DNA of 64,000 nt from Micromonospora_J zhanjiangensis (GCF_042650605.1 NZ_JBHSBN010000005.1:1-64000), one strand, 5' to 3'; positions 33,659-46,216 are shown, counted from the stretch's first letter. A program made the numbers and translations. Notes: generated by a model from the sequence alone, not told the origin.

Positions 33659-34981
33659 GTGACAGCACAGCACGCCGACAATGCCGACGCGACCGGTGCC
33701 GGGCCGGCAGGTGCCGAGCCGGTCGGAACCGGGCGGTCGGACGCTGCTCCCGTCGCCGGCGGCCTCTACTTCTTCCTCAGCTACGCGCGCAGCGGCGACG
33801 ACCCGTACGTACAGCAGTTCTACCGGGACCTGTGCAGCGAGGTCCGGGTCCGGGCGGGACTGGCCAGTACGGAAGAGGTGGGCTTCCTGGACAGCCACAG
33901 CATCGACATCGGGTCGACCTGGTCGGTGGATCTGGTGGAGGCCTTGTCGGAATGCCGGTCCTTCCTTGCCCTCTGTTCACCCCGCTACTTCCTCAGCGAG
34001 CCGTGTGGCCGGGAATGGCAGATCTTTGACGAACGACTCGCCCGGCACGAACGGAACACAGGCGCGCGCTCGAATGCCCTGCTCCCCGTCTTCTGGCTGC
34101 CGCCGCGACGGGTGCCCGAGGCCGTGAGCCGTAGGCAGTACGACAACGAGGCGTTCAGCGACGCTTACCGGCGGGACGGGCTGCGGCAGCTCATGCGACT
34201 GAGCCGCAACCGGGACGAGTACCTCGACATGCTCAGCATCCTGGCCGACCGGATCGTGGAGAACGCGTTGGTCGACCCGCTGCCCCCGGTCACCGGCCGG
34301 ACCGTCGACTTCGAGGACGCGCGGAGCGCGTTTCACACTCCGGGCGAGCGGAACGCGCGGGAACTGCGCCGGATCTCCTCGGTGGCCCGGTCCGACCACG
34401 TCGATTTCCTGGTCGTGGCGCCCAGTCGGCAGGAGGCCGGTGTCGTCCGCCGGCGCCTCGAGTTCTACGGCGACACCTCGGAGGACTGGGCGCCGTACCT
34501 GCCGTCCCTGCCCGGGTCGCTGGCCAGCTTCGCCCGTGAGGTGGCGGCGAAGGTCGGTCTCACCTCGGACGTGTTGCCCATCCAGCGGTCCGCGGAGCCG
34601 GGTCGGGCCGGGCGTCGCATCGTCGTGCTGCTGGTGGATGCCTGGTCCACCCAGCTCGAGGCGTACCGGCGGGCGCTGACCCGGCAGGAGAACCGGGGGA
34701 CGCCGGCCGCGACGGCGATGGTGCCCCGCAGCCACGAGGACAGTGAGACGCACGAGAACTGGCGCTGGCTCTCCGACGGGCTGCGCAGCGTCTTCCTCGA
34801 CCGGGTGGCGGCCGGCGAGTCGCTGGCCTACCGGGCGGACATCCTGACCCACCGCGCGTTCGACGAGGACCTGCAGGTGGTCCTCGAAGTCGCGCGTAAC
34901 CGCATCTTCGCCCAGGCCGGTCCACCGGCGGCGGAGACCGACCGGGGCGGACCGCCCAGGCCGATTCTCGAAGGCCCCTGA
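33659..34981 (+). CDS. fxsC: TIR-like protein FxsC
   Basis: A 440-residue protein matching the FxsC type found in FxSxx-COOH RiPP loci. The TIR-like domain begins GLYFFLSYARSGDDPYVQQF, contains LSECRSFLALCSPRYFLSEPCG and then R-E-W with the Glu in the position used by TIR NADases. A second Rossmann-like region (HVDFLVVAPSRQE) and a C-terminal helical domain follow. GTG 33659 was chosen; ATG 33574 would add 28 residues of less likely sequence. Neither has a strong ribosome site. fxsT follows after 10 bp. The role of FxsC in the pathway is unknown. Confidence 0.75.
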   Translation: MTAQHADNADATGAGPAGAEPVGTGRSDAAPVAGGLYFFLSYARSGDDPYVQQFYRDLCSEVRVRAGLASTEEVGFLDSHSIDIGSTWSVDLVEALSECRSFLALCSPRYFLSEPCGREWQIFDERLARHERNTGARSNALLPVFWLPPRRVPEAVSRRQYDNEAFSDAYRRDGLRQLMRLSRNRDEYLDMLSILADRIVENALVDPLPPVTGRTVDFEDARSAFHTPGERNARELRRISSVARSDHVDFLVVAPSRQEAGVVRRRLEFYGDTSEDWAPYLPSLPGSLASFAREVAAKVGLTSDVLPIQRSAEPGRAGRRIVVLLVDAWSTQLEAYRRALTRQENRGTPAATAMVPRSHEDSETHENWRWLSDGLRSVFLDRVAAGESLAYRADILTHRAFDEDLQVVLEVARNRIFAQAGPPAAETDRGGPPRPILEGP

Positions 34982-34991
34982 GGAGGCGGCG

Positions 34992-37900
34992 ATGGCGTTA
35001 CCGGCGGGAGACCGGCGTACCGGTCCGGGACAGGTCATCACCTTCTATTCGTACAAGGGCGGGACCGGGCGGACCATGGCACTGGCCAACGTCGGCTGGA
35101 TCCTCGCCAGCAACGGGCACCGGGTCCTGACCGTGGACTGGGACCTGGAGTCGCCGGGCCTGCACCGGTTCTACCATCCGTTGCTCGGTGACCCACAACT
35201 GCACGCGTCCGAGGGCGTCATCGACCTGTTGCGGGACTTCGCCGCCGCCGCCGTGGGCGAACCCCGGCGACCTGAGGCCGCGGACCTGCCGGTCCGTCCG
35301 AACGTCCGCGGCTACGCGGTTTCCGTCGGTGTGGTCGATCCCGGCGCCGAGCCGCGGGCCGAAGATGTCCGCCACGGTGGCGACTCCCTTCCCGCCGGGT
35401 GGCACATCCGGTGGCGCTTCGCCAACGGCGGTGAACTCGATCTGTTGCCCGCGGGCCGACAGGGCCCGGCCTATTCGGCGACCGTGAGCACCTTCGACTG
35501 GCCGAGCTTCTACGAGCGGCTCGGCGGTGCGGCGTTTCTCGCCGAACTACGGGAGAACTTCCGGGCCCACTACGACTTCGTCCTCATCGACAGCCGCACC
35601 GGCCTGAGCGACAGCGCCGGCATCTGCACCGTTTTGCTGCCCGACATGGTGGTCAACTGCTTCACCCTCAGTAATCAAAGCATCGACGGCGCGGCTGCGG
35701 TGGCCCGTTCGATCCGCGGGCAGCGGATCGAGGACCCGGTACGGATACTGCCGGTGCCCATGCGGGTGGAGGAAGGTGAGCAGAGCAAACTCGACGCCGG
35801 CCGGGACTACGCGCGAGCCCGGTTCGCGCCGTTCCTGGAGCACCTGGACCCGGAGGAACGCGCCCGGTACTGGGCCGATGTGGAGATCCCGTACAAGCTG
35901 TTCTACGCGTACGAGGAGATTCTCGCTGTCTTCGGCGACCGGGCCCACCAGCCCACCACCCTGCTCGCCGCCTACGAGCGGCTGGCCCGGGTGGTCAGCG
36001 GCGACGACCTGACCCACCTGATCGTGCTGGACGAGCAGGTACGACGGTACTGGCTGGCGAGGTTCGAGCGCCGCCATCCGCGGGCCCTGGTCCGACCGCT
36101 GATCACCTACGCCGCCGAGGAACGGCTGTGGGCCGAGTGGATCGCCGACGTGCTCGGTGAGGTCGGGCTGCGGGCGGCGCTCCGGGAGAACCACGAGGTG
36201 ACCGCCGCCGACCTGGCCGCGGAGGCCGAGGGCGGCACCGACCTCGTGGTCGTCCTGCTGTCCGCCGGCCATCGACCGCCGCCCGAGGTGGTCGGCTGGT
36301 CACAGCGACCGACCTCGACGGTGGCCGGGCGCGTCAACATCCTGCCCATCTCGTTGGACGGCACGCCGGCGCCGGAGGCGCTGGGCAGGTACGGCGTGCT
36401 GGAGCTGTCGGGGATGTCGGAGGAGCGGGCTCGCAGCCGACTCCTCTCGGCGGTCAACTGGCCGATCGTCGAGCCGCCGATGCGGGCCGAGACCGGCCGA
36501 CCCCGGTTTCCGGCCACCCCGCCGCCACTGTTCCGGCTGCCGTTGCGTAACACGTTCTTCACCGGTCGCCGACAGTTGCTGGCCGACGTCCGGGAGCGCC
36601 TGGTCGCCCGGGCGGGCGCCGGCGCGACCCTGGCGATCACGGGTCTGGGTGGCGTCGGCAAGACCCAGCTGGCGACCGAGTACGCGTACCGGTTCGCGGG
36701 TGACTACGACGTGGTGTGGTGGGTGTCGGCGGCGCAGGGCAGCATGATCCGTGCCGGTCTGGTCGACCTCGCCGACGAGCTACGGGTGCCGACAACCGAT
36801 ACCACGGCGGAACGTATTCGGTTGTTGCTCGAGGCGCTGCAGCAGGGCCGTCCGTACCAACGATGGTTGTTGATCTTCGACAGCGTCGGGGAGGTGGCGG
36901 ACCTCGAGGACGTCCTGCCGGCGGGCCCGGGACATGTGTTGATCACGTCCCGATGGGCGATCCAGACCCGGGACGCCAGCGTCGTCGAGGTCGCGCCGTT
37001 CGGTCGGAGGGAGAGCGTCGAACTGCTCCGGCTGCACATCCCGGCGGTGACCGACGAGGAGGCGGACCAGATCGCCGAGCGGCTGGGAGATCTCCCGCTG
37101 GCCATCGAGCAGGCCGGGGCGTGGCTGGCGCTGACCGGCATGCCGGCCGACCGCTACCTGGCGCTGGTGGACAACCAGTTGTCCCGGCTGCTGAGCCAGA
37201 ATCCGCCGGCCGGTTACGAACAGGCCGGGGCGATCACCTGGCTGCTCTCCCTCGATGAGCTGCGTGACCGGGTGCCGGCCGCGGCGCGCCTGGTGGAGTT
37301 GCTGGCCTTCTTCGGGCCGGAGCCGGTGGTCGCCTCGCTGCTGTACAGCCGCGCCTTCATCGAGACCGTGGCCGGCGACGACCCCACGCTGCGCGACGAC
37401 GCCACCTACGCGGGGCTCATCGTTCAGGCCAGCCGCTACGCGCTGGCCCGCTTCGACGAGGCGAACAGCAGCATGCAGATGCACCGCCTGGTGTCCGCGG
37501 TCATCCGGGAGAACCTGCCGGCCGAAACCGCTGCCGAGTACCGGCGGCAGGTGCACGCCATCCTGGTGGCCGCCAGCCCGGCCGACTCGGAACGGCCGGA
37601 AACCTGGACCGCGTTCGCGAACCTGTGGCCGCACCTCGTTCCGTCCGATGCGCTGCGCTCCGACGACGACGAGGTGCGGCAACTCGTCCTGGACGTCGCC
37701 CGCTACCTGTACCGGCGCGGTGACTTCGCCAGCAGCGCCGAACTGATCGAGAGGACGCTGCGGATCTGGCCGGATTCCTGGCCGGACGACGACCTCAAGC
37801 TGCAGGTAGCGAAGATCTTCCTGGCCAACGCGCTGCGTCCGCGGGCCGCCTACGCGCAGGCCCGGCGTCTCGACGAGGACGCCCATGCGCGCCTGATGGC

Positions 37901-38993
37901 CACCGTCGGGCCGGCGAACCAATACAGCATCATGGCCATGTCCGGGCTGGCCGCCGACCGCTGGATGACGGCGGATTACGCGGAGGCGAGGGCGCTCAAC
38001 GAGGAGGCGCTGCGCCGCTCGGTCGAACTGTACGGCCAGACCCATCGCCGGTCCTACCGTGCCGTCAACAATCTCGCCATGGTCATGGAACACCTCGGTG
38101 ACTACCGGGAGGCGTACCGTCTGCACGAGGAGGCGTACTTCGGCCGCCGGAAGCTCGGTGAGCGATTCCCGGAGACGCTTTTCTCGGCCACCAACTTCGG
38201 TCGGGTGCTCCGGTTCACCGGCGACCTCCGTGGTTCGCGCCGGATGCTGGAGGTGGCCCGGGCCGGACACCGTGCGGTGCACGGCACGGATCACTCAGCC
38301 ACCCTGCGGAACGACGTCGAGTTGGCCGCGACGCTGCGTCGGCTGGGCGCGTTCGACGCGGCGAGGGCGACCGCGCAGGGGGCCTACGACGTCTACGCCG
38401 CGACCCGGCCGCCACACGGGATCGACCGGCTCGCGTGCGCCAGCACGCTCGCGCTGGCTCTCTCGGCACTGGGCGAGGAGAGCGAGGCCGCCCTGCTCGG
38501 CCGCGAGTGCGTGGACCGGTACCGGGACGCGTTCGGCCGGGACCATCCCTCGACGCTGGCCGTCGACTGCAACTTCGCCGCGATCCTCCGGCGGTCCGGC
38601 GAGATCGAGGCCGCCCGCCGACGGGCGGACCGGGCTCTGGAGCGGCTGCGCGCGGTGCTCGGGCCGGACCACCCCTACACCCTGCTGTGCTCGGTCATCG
38701 CCGCGAACGCGCGGTTCGACGCCGGTGACCGGGACGGGGCGTTGGTGCTCGAGCAACGCGTGTACGGACAGATGGCGCGCTCGCTCGGCGAGACCCATCC
38801 CGACCGGATCATCGCCGGTGCCAATCTGGCGGTCAGCCGGGAGGTGAAGGGCGACACGGCCGGGCTGACGGAGTTTCGCGAGGAACTCCTGGAGGTCGCG
38901 GTGCGGGTGTTCGGCCGGGACCATCCGGCCACCGAGGCGTTCCGGGCCGGCCAGCGGTGGGACTGTGAGATCGACCTGTCGCCGTACGCGTGA
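34992..38993 (+). CDS. fxsT: FxSxx-COOH system TPR protein FxsT
   Basis: A 1333-residue multidomain protein. A ParA/MinD-like domain opens with ITFYSYKGGTGRTMALANV; the deviant Walker A starts at Lys22 with Arg in place of the second Lys. A TIR-like domain follows at about 355-500 (ALVRPLITYAAEERLWAEW). Next is NB-ARC with Walker A GLGGVGKT (Lys557), then TPR-type repeats from about 900 to 1290 (RSYRAVNNLAMVMEHLGDY and related). This order matches FxsT. A strong aggagg lies 4 bp before ATG 34992. The combination of TIR, STAND ATPase and TPR also resembles defence proteins, so a sensing role is plausible. fxsA and fxsB (radical SAM) are not recognisable on the same strand nearby. Confidence 0.78.
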   Translation: MALPAGDRRTGPGQVITFYSYKGGTGRTMALANVGWILASNGHRVLTVDWDLESPGLHRFYHPLLGDPQLHASEGVIDLLRDFAAAAVGEPRRPEAADLPVRPNVRGYAVSVGVVDPGAEPRAEDVRHGGDSLPAGWHIRWRFANGGELDLLPAGRQGPAYSATVSTFDWPSFYERLGGAAFLAELRENFRAHYDFVLIDSRTGLSDSAGICTVLLPDMVVNCFTLSNQSIDGAAAVARSIRGQRIEDPVRILPVPMRVEEGEQSKLDAGRDYARARFAPFLEHLDPEERARYWADVEIPYKLFYAYEEILAVFGDRAHQPTTLLAAYERLARVVSGDDLTHLIVLDEQVRRYWLARFERRHPRALVRPLITYAAEERLWAEWIADVLGEVGLRAALRENHEVTAADLAAEAEGGTDLVVVLLSAGHRPPPEVVGWSQRPTSTVAGRVNILPISLDGTPAPEALGRYGVLELSGMSEERARSRLLSAVNWPIVEPPMRAETGRPRFPATPPPLFRLPLRNTFFTGRRQLLADVRERLVARAGAGATLAITGLGGVGKTQLATEYAYRFAGDYDVVWWVSAAQGSMIRAGLVDLADELRVPTTDTTAERIRLLLEALQQGRPYQRWLLIFDSVGEVADLEDVLPAGPGHVLITSRWAIQTRDASVVEVAPFGRRESVELLRLHIPAVTDEEADQIAERLGDLPLAIEQAGAWLALTGMPADRYLALVDNQLSRLLSQNPPAGYEQAGAITWLLSLDELRDRVPAAARLVELLAFFGPEPVVASLLYSRAFIETVAGDDPTLRDDATYAGLIVQASRYALARFDEANSSMQMHRLVSAVIRENLPAETAAEYRRQVHAILVAASPADSERPETWTAFANLWPHLVPSDALRSDDDEVRQLVLDVARYLYRRGDFASSAELIERTLRIWPDSWPDDDLKLQVAKIFLANALRPRAAYAQARRLDEDAHARLMATVGPANQYSIMAMSGLAADRWMTADYAEARALNEEALRRSVELYGQTHRRSYRAVNNLAMVMEHLGDYREAYRLHEEAYFGRRKLGERFPETLFSATNFGRVLRFTGDLRGSRRMLEVARAGHRAVHGTDHSATLRNDVELAATLRRLGAFDAARATAQGAYDVYAATRPPHGIDRLACASTLALALSALGEESEAALLGRECVDRYRDAFGRDHPSTLAVDCNFAAILRRSGEIEAARRRADRALERLRAVLGPDHPYTLLCSVIAANARFDAGDRDGALVLEQRVYGQMARSLGETHPDRIIAGANLAVSREVKGDTAGLTEFREELLEVAVRVFGRDHPATEAFRAGQRWDCEIDLSPYA

Positions 38994-39013
38994 CCCGTGG
39001 CCCGGTCGCCCGG

Positions 39014-39193
39014 TCAGACGTAGTTGTTGAAGGCGACGAAGCCCTGCGGTCGTCGGTGCGGGGCCGTGGCGACGATGTCGCGGATCGAGGCCGCCAGGGG
39101 GGCGGGCTTCCGGTGCAGTTCCGCGACGCGATCCGACGGCGGGTAGCTCGGGTCCGAGGCGCATCGCTCAACGTCGGGTCTCAATCCGTCCAT
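39014..39193 (-). CDS. Candidate FxSxx-like RiPP precursor peptide, 59 aa
   Basis: A 59-residue peptide from ATG 39193, with gagg 6 bp upstream on the minus strand. The last eight residues are F-V-A-F-N-N-Y-V, so the C-terminus reads F-x-N-x-x-COOH. This is the layout of FxsA precursors, with Asn where Ser is usual. Three-residue cyclophanes made by related radical SAM enzymes do use Asn as the third residue. The leader is charged and helical (SDRVAELHRKP, ASIRDIVATA). It lies 20 bp from the fxsT stop, convergent with it. No radical SAM gene is in the window, and one Cys is present in the leader. The call rests on the terminal motif, the size and the neighbours. Confidence 0.45.
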   Translation of the reverse strand: MDGLRPDVERCASDPSYPPSDRVAELHRKPAPLAASIRDIVATAPHRRPQGFVAFNNYV

Positions 39194-39489
39194 GCCGCCT
39201 CGTTCTCTGCGTGATCGTCGACTGAGGCTACCGTGCGCGCGGGGGCCGGTCGTCGTCCGGGCCGCGCAGTCCACCCACACGGCGGAACGCCGGGGTGGCC
39301 CTGGACGCCCGCCGGGTGGATGCTGCCGGGTCACACGCCTCCGACCTGCGGGAATGCGACCGTGAGGAAAAGTGTCGTACCCCGGGGCTAGAGTTGCCGA
39401 GGCGCCAGACGCGTGCCCAGGTGACCCGGAGGACCATCGCCGGGATACCGGGCAGACCGTACCTTTTCTCTCCCGGGAGTGCACGGACC

Positions 39490-42609
<3,120 letters not shown>

Positions 42610-42773
42610 GCTGCGGAAATTGTCCGATCGAGGACATCGGCGATGATCGACGTCCGTGGGCCACACCCTCGACCCGGTGGTATCGGTTGAACCCTCAACC
42701 GGCAGGCTGCGTGACTACTGACGTGCCGGCCGCGGAACTCGCGGCGCGGCGGTAGCCGAGAGGGAGGCTCAGC

Positions 42774-43250
42774 ATGAGCGACGAGCAGACGATGACCACG
42801 GTGGGCCAGCAGTCCCGGCGGGCACTGCTGGCCGGCGCGGGCGCGGTCGGCGCCTCGGTCGTCCTGGCCGCGTGCGGCACCGACAAGTCGGGCGACAAGC
42901 CCACCGGGGGTGGTACCCCGGCGCCGTCCGGTGGCGCGTCCTCCGGCAGCGCCAACCCGGCCGGCAACGCGCTGGCCAAGACCAGCGAGATCCCGGTCGG
43001 CGGAGGCAAGATCTTTGGCGATCAGGGCGTGGTGGTGACCCAGCCGACGGCCGGTCAGTTCAAGGGCTTCAGCAACATCTGCACGCACCAAAATTGCCCG
43101 GTCTCCGTCATCGCCGGCGGCACGATCAACTGCACCTGCCACAACAGCCGGTTCTCGATCGAGGACGGCTCGGTCAAGGGTGGCCCGGCGAACAAGCCGC
43201 TGCCCGCCAAGGAGGTCAAGGTCAGCGGGGAGAACATCACCCTGGCCTGA
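42774..43250 (+). CDS. Tat-exported Rieske [2Fe-2S] lipoprotein
   Basis: A 158-residue Rieske protein. A twin-arginine signal (QSRRALLAGAGAVGASVVLAA) ends in a lipobox Leu-Ala-Ala-Cys, so it is probably exported folded and lipid-anchored. The linker is Gly/Ser/Pro-rich. Cluster ligands are CTHQNC and CHNSRF, with two Cys and two His. gggagg precedes ATG 42774. It is likely a small electron carrier at the outer face of the membrane; the partner is unknown. The location between uvrA and uvrC recurs in actinobacteria to my knowledge. A strong stem-loop follows. Confidence 0.88.
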   Translation: MSDEQTMTTVGQQSRRALLAGAGAVGASVVLAACGTDKSGDKPTGGGTPAPSGGASSGSANPAGNALAKTSEIPVGGGKIFGDQGVVVTQPTAGQFKGFSNICTHQNCPVSVIAGGTINCTCHNSRFSIEDGSVKGGPANKPLPAKEVKVSGENITLA

Positions 43251-43263
43251 GCCCACGGGATCG

Positions 43264-43299
43264 CGGTCCGGCCGGCACGACGCGGTGCCGGCCGGACCG
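43264..43299 (+). terminator. Stem-loop terminator after the Rieske gene
   Basis: A perfect 14-bp stem, starting cggtccggccggca and pairing with tgccggccggaccg, has an 8-nt loop. It lies 13 bp after the Rieske stop and 30 bp before the uvrC -10 element. Confidence 0.7.
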
Positions 43300-43329
43300 T
43301 CGGCGCCGGTTGCTGACGGGGGTACGGAC

Positions 43330-43335
43330 TAGTCT
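43330..43335 (+). promoter_or_regulatory. Leaderless -10 element of uvrC
   Basis: TAGTCT fits TANNNT and ends 7 bp before GTG 43343, placing transcription start at or next to the start codon. No Shine-Dalgarno sequence is present. No clear -35 was found. This element also supports GTG 43343 as the start. Confidence 0.45.
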
Positions 43336-43342
43336 TTTCCTC

Positions 43343-45355
43343 GTGGCCGACCCCTCTACCTACCGTCCCGCGCCGGGCACCATCCCGGACGCACCCGGCG
43401 TCTACCGGTTCCGGGATCCGACCGGTCGGGTGATCTACGTCGGCAAGGCGAAGAGCCTGCGCAGCCGGCTCAACTCCTACTTCGCCGACCCGTGGACGCT
43501 GCACCAGCGCACCCGGCAGATGGTCACCACGGCGGCCTCGGTCGACTGGATCACCGTCGGCACCGAGGTGGAGGCGCTGCAGCAGGAATACACCTGGATC
43601 AAGCAGTACGACCCCCGGTTCAACGTCCGCTACCGGGACGACAAGTCGTACCCGTACCTGGCCGTGACGCTGGACGACGAGTATCCGCGGTTGCAGGTGA
43701 TGCGTGGCGTCAAGCGCAAGGGGGTGCGCTACTTCGGGCCGTACTCGCACGCCTGGGCGATCCGCGAGACGCTGGACCTGCTGCTGCGGGTCTTCCCGGC
43801 GCGGACCTGCTCGTCCGGGGTGTTCAAGCGGGCCGGCCAGGTCGGCCGGCCGTGCCTGCTCGGCTACATCGGCAAGTGCTCGGCCCCCTGCGTCGGCACC
43901 GTCTCCGCCGACGAGCACCGGGACATCGTCAACAACTTCTGCGACTTCATGGCCGGCCGCACGGACAGCATGGTCCGCAGGCTGGAGCGCGAGATGGCCG
44001 AGGCCAGCGAGCAGTTGGAGTTCGAGCGGGCGGCCCGGCTCCGCGACGACATCGCCGCCCTGCGCCGGGCCATGGAGAAGCAGACCGTGGTGCTCGGCGA
44101 CGGCACCGACGCCGACGTGGTGGCGTTCGCCGACGACCCGCTGGAAGCGGCCGTGCAGGTCTTCCACGTCCGCGACGGCCGGGTACGCGGCCAGCGCGGC
44201 TGGGTGGTGGAGAAGGTCGAGGAGCTGTCCGTCGGCGACCTGGTGCACCACTTCTGCACCCAGGTCTACGGCGGGGAGAGCGGCGAGACCGACGTACCCC
44301 GGGAATTGCTGGTGCCGGAGCTGCCGGCGGACGCCGACGCCCTCGCCGACTGGCTGTCGGAGCGGCGGGGCAGCCGGGTGACCCTGCGGGTGCCGCAGCG
44401 CGGCGACAAGAAGGCCCTGCTGGAGACGGTGGGCCGCAACGCCGGCGAGGCGCTGGCCCGGCACAAGCTGCGCCGGGCCGGCGACCTGACCACCCGCAGC
44501 AAGGCGCTCGACGAGATCGCCGAGGCGCTGGGCATGCAGACCGCGCCGCTGCGGATCGAGTGCTACGACGTGTCCCAGATGCAGGGCACCGACGTGGTGG
44601 CCAGCATGGTTGTCTTCGAGGACGGCCTGCCGCGCAAGGCCGAGTACCGCCGCTTCGCGGTGCGCGGCGCCACCGACGACCTGTCGGCGATGTCCGAGGT
44701 GCTGCGCCGCCGGTTCGCCCGCTACCTGGCGGCCCGCGCCGAGACCGGCGAGCTGGGCGAGGAGACCGCCAGCGACCCGGACCGGCCGGGCATCGACCCG
44801 ACCACGGGCCGGCCGCGCAAGTTCGCGTACCCGCCGCAGCTGGTGGTGGTCGACGGCGGCCAGCCACAGGTCGCCGCGGCGGCGGCCGCGCTGGCGGAGC
44901 TGGGCGTCGACGACGTGGCGCTGTGCGGGCTGGCCAAGCGGCTGGAGGAGGTGTGGCTGCCGGACGACGAGTTCCCGGTCATCCTGCCGCGCAACTCCGA
45001 GTCGCTCTACCTGCTGCAGCGGGTCCGGGACGAGGCACACCGGTTCGCCATCACGTACCACCGGCAGCGCCGGTCCAAGCGGTTGACCGTGTCCGGCCTG
45101 GACGACGTGCCGGGCCTGGGCGAGGTCCGCCGCAAGGCGCTGCTGCGACACTTCGGCTCGGTGAAGCGGCTGGCGGCGGCCGGCGTGGACGAGATCGTCG
45201 AGGTGCCCGGCATCGGCCGGCGTACCGCCGAGGCCATCCTCGCGGCCCTGAACGGCGACGAGGGTGCCCGGGACGGCGGTGAGGGTGGTGCCCGGGACGG
45301 CGGCGTGGATACCCAGGGTGGCGGTGACGGATCCGCCGCGCCCGCCGCGACCTAG
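43343..45355 (+). CDS. uvrC: Excinuclease ABC subunit UvrC
   Basis: A 670-residue UvrC, which makes both incisions in nucleotide excision repair after UvrA and UvrB mark damage. The N-terminal GIY-YIG domain is clear (PDAPGVYRFRDPTGRVIYVGKAK), followed by a Cys-rich middle (RTCSSGVF, GKCSAPC), a UVR motif region, an RNase H-like domain (IECYDVSQMQGTDVVAS; VVVDGGQPQV) and C-terminal helix-hairpin-helix motifs (VPGLGEVRRKALL, VPGIGRRTAEAIL). The last 30 residues are a short Gly/Asp-rich repeat tail. The gene appears leaderless from GTG 43343. Length is normal. Confidence 0.95.
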   Translation: MADPSTYRPAPGTIPDAPGVYRFRDPTGRVIYVGKAKSLRSRLNSYFADPWTLHQRTRQMVTTAASVDWITVGTEVEALQQEYTWIKQYDPRFNVRYRDDKSYPYLAVTLDDEYPRLQVMRGVKRKGVRYFGPYSHAWAIRETLDLLLRVFPARTCSSGVFKRAGQVGRPCLLGYIGKCSAPCVGTVSADEHRDIVNNFCDFMAGRTDSMVRRLEREMAEASEQLEFERAARLRDDIAALRRAMEKQTVVLGDGTDADVVAFADDPLEAAVQVFHVRDGRVRGQRGWVVEKVEELSVGDLVHHFCTQVYGGESGETDVPRELLVPELPADADALADWLSERRGSRVTLRVPQRGDKKALLETVGRNAGEALARHKLRRAGDLTTRSKALDEIAEALGMQTAPLRIECYDVSQMQGTDVVASMVVFEDGLPRKAEYRRFAVRGATDDLSAMSEVLRRRFARYLAARAETGELGEETASDPDRPGIDPTTGRPRKFAYPPQLVVVDGGQPQVAAAAAALAELGVDDVALCGLAKRLEEVWLPDDEFPVILPRNSESLYLLQRVRDEAHRFAITYHRQRRSKRLTVSGLDDVPGLGEVRRKALLRHFGSVKRLAAAGVDEIVEVPGIGRRTAEAILAALNGDEGARDGGEGGARDGGVDTQGGGDGSAAPAAT

Positions 45356-45413
45356 CTCCCCGCCGAGCGTCGACGGCTCGTCCCGGAACGCGGGCACCGG
45401 CCGTCGAGGCAGG

Positions 45414-45629
45414 TCATGCCGGGTTCCGTCCGGCAGCCGACCACGGCCACCGGCCGTAGGATCCGGCCGGCCGGACCGGTTCGGGGTCCGCGCTGGTCGG
45501 CCGCGGGTTGCCGGCGCGGTCGCGGCAGACGTACGACAGGCTCGCGTGGATCCACGCGCCGTCGTTGTCGCGCAGCACGGCGAGGCCGCAGTGCCGGCAC
45601 GGCGAGACCCGGGGGTACGGCGCGGTCAC
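45414..45629 (-). CDS. Small CxxC protein, 71 aa
   Basis: The GTG start at 45629 overlaps the stop of the upstream gene (GTGA), so it is translationally coupled. CRHCG near residue 11 and a further Cys in SLSYVCRD about 23 residues on suggest a zinc-ribbon-like site, possibly completed by a His. Pro/Arg-rich C-terminal tail. Similar small proteins accompany Scr1/DUF397-type regulatory genes in actinobacteria, in my recollection. Function is unknown. Confidence 0.55.
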   Translation of the reverse strand: MTAPYPRVSPCRHCGLAVLRDNDGAWIHASLSYVCRDRAGNPRPTSADPEPVRPAGSYGRWPWSAAGRNPA

Positions 45630-46216
45630 CGCTCGCCGCTCTCGACCGGTGTCGTCACGTCCGGCCCGTCGTCGGCGCGTTCGGCACGGTCGCCGTCGTC
45701 GGTCCAGCACGCGCCGGCCGGTCCGGCCGTACGGTGTGGACCGGGATGTCCGGGTACGCCGACACAGGCGTCGCCCTCCGGGCCGATCATGCCGCAGAAC
45801 AGCGGCTCGACGTGGTTCCACGCGTCGGCGCGGGACAGCAGCGGTACGGTCGCCGCCACCTCCGGCCGCAGCACCGAGAGTCCCTCGGCGTAGCTGGCGG
45901 CGTTGTCCAGAGCCTCGGCACGGTTGGCGGCCGGGAAGGTCAGGTGCAGCGTGTATCGGCCGAGACCGCCGTACGTGTTGCCGGCGGGCCGGGGGCGAAC
46001 GGGCCGCCGGTCCCGTTCGGAGGCGTAGCGGGCCAGCAGGGCGTCGACGTAGTCGCCGGTGTCCTGGCACTCGCTCAACACCCGGTCGATCGCGGCCCGG
46101 ACCGGCTCCGACACGTCCGCCCCGTCCAACGCGGCGAGCAGTTCGGCGTCCCGATCCGGCCGGGCGGGGGTGGCGGCGCCGGCCGGCCGCCAGCGGGACG
46201 AGCGGTTGTCGTTCAT
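45626..46216 (-). CDS. Conserved hypothetical protein, 196 aa
   Basis: The start is ATG 46216, preceded by aggaggaa on the minus strand. The middle reads NTYGGLGRYTLHLTFPAANRAEALDNAASYAEGLSVL in part and resembles an alpha-beta domain. A Cys/His-containing segment follows (LFCGMIGPEGDACVGVPGHPGPH), possibly metal-binding. Ends are charged and disordered. The gene is divergent from the XRE/DUF5753 regulator across a 140-bp, relatively AT-rich gap and could be its target. Family not recognised. Confidence 0.6.
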   Translation of the reverse strand: MNDNRSSRWRPAGAATPARPDRDAELLAALDGADVSEPVRAAIDRVLSECQDTGDYVDALLARYASERDRRPVRPRPAGNTYGGLGRYTLHLTFPAANRAEALDNAASYAEGLSVLRPEVAATVPLLSRADAWNHVEPLFCGMIGPEGDACVGVPGHPGPHRTAGPAGACWTDDGDRAERADDGPDVTTPVESGER

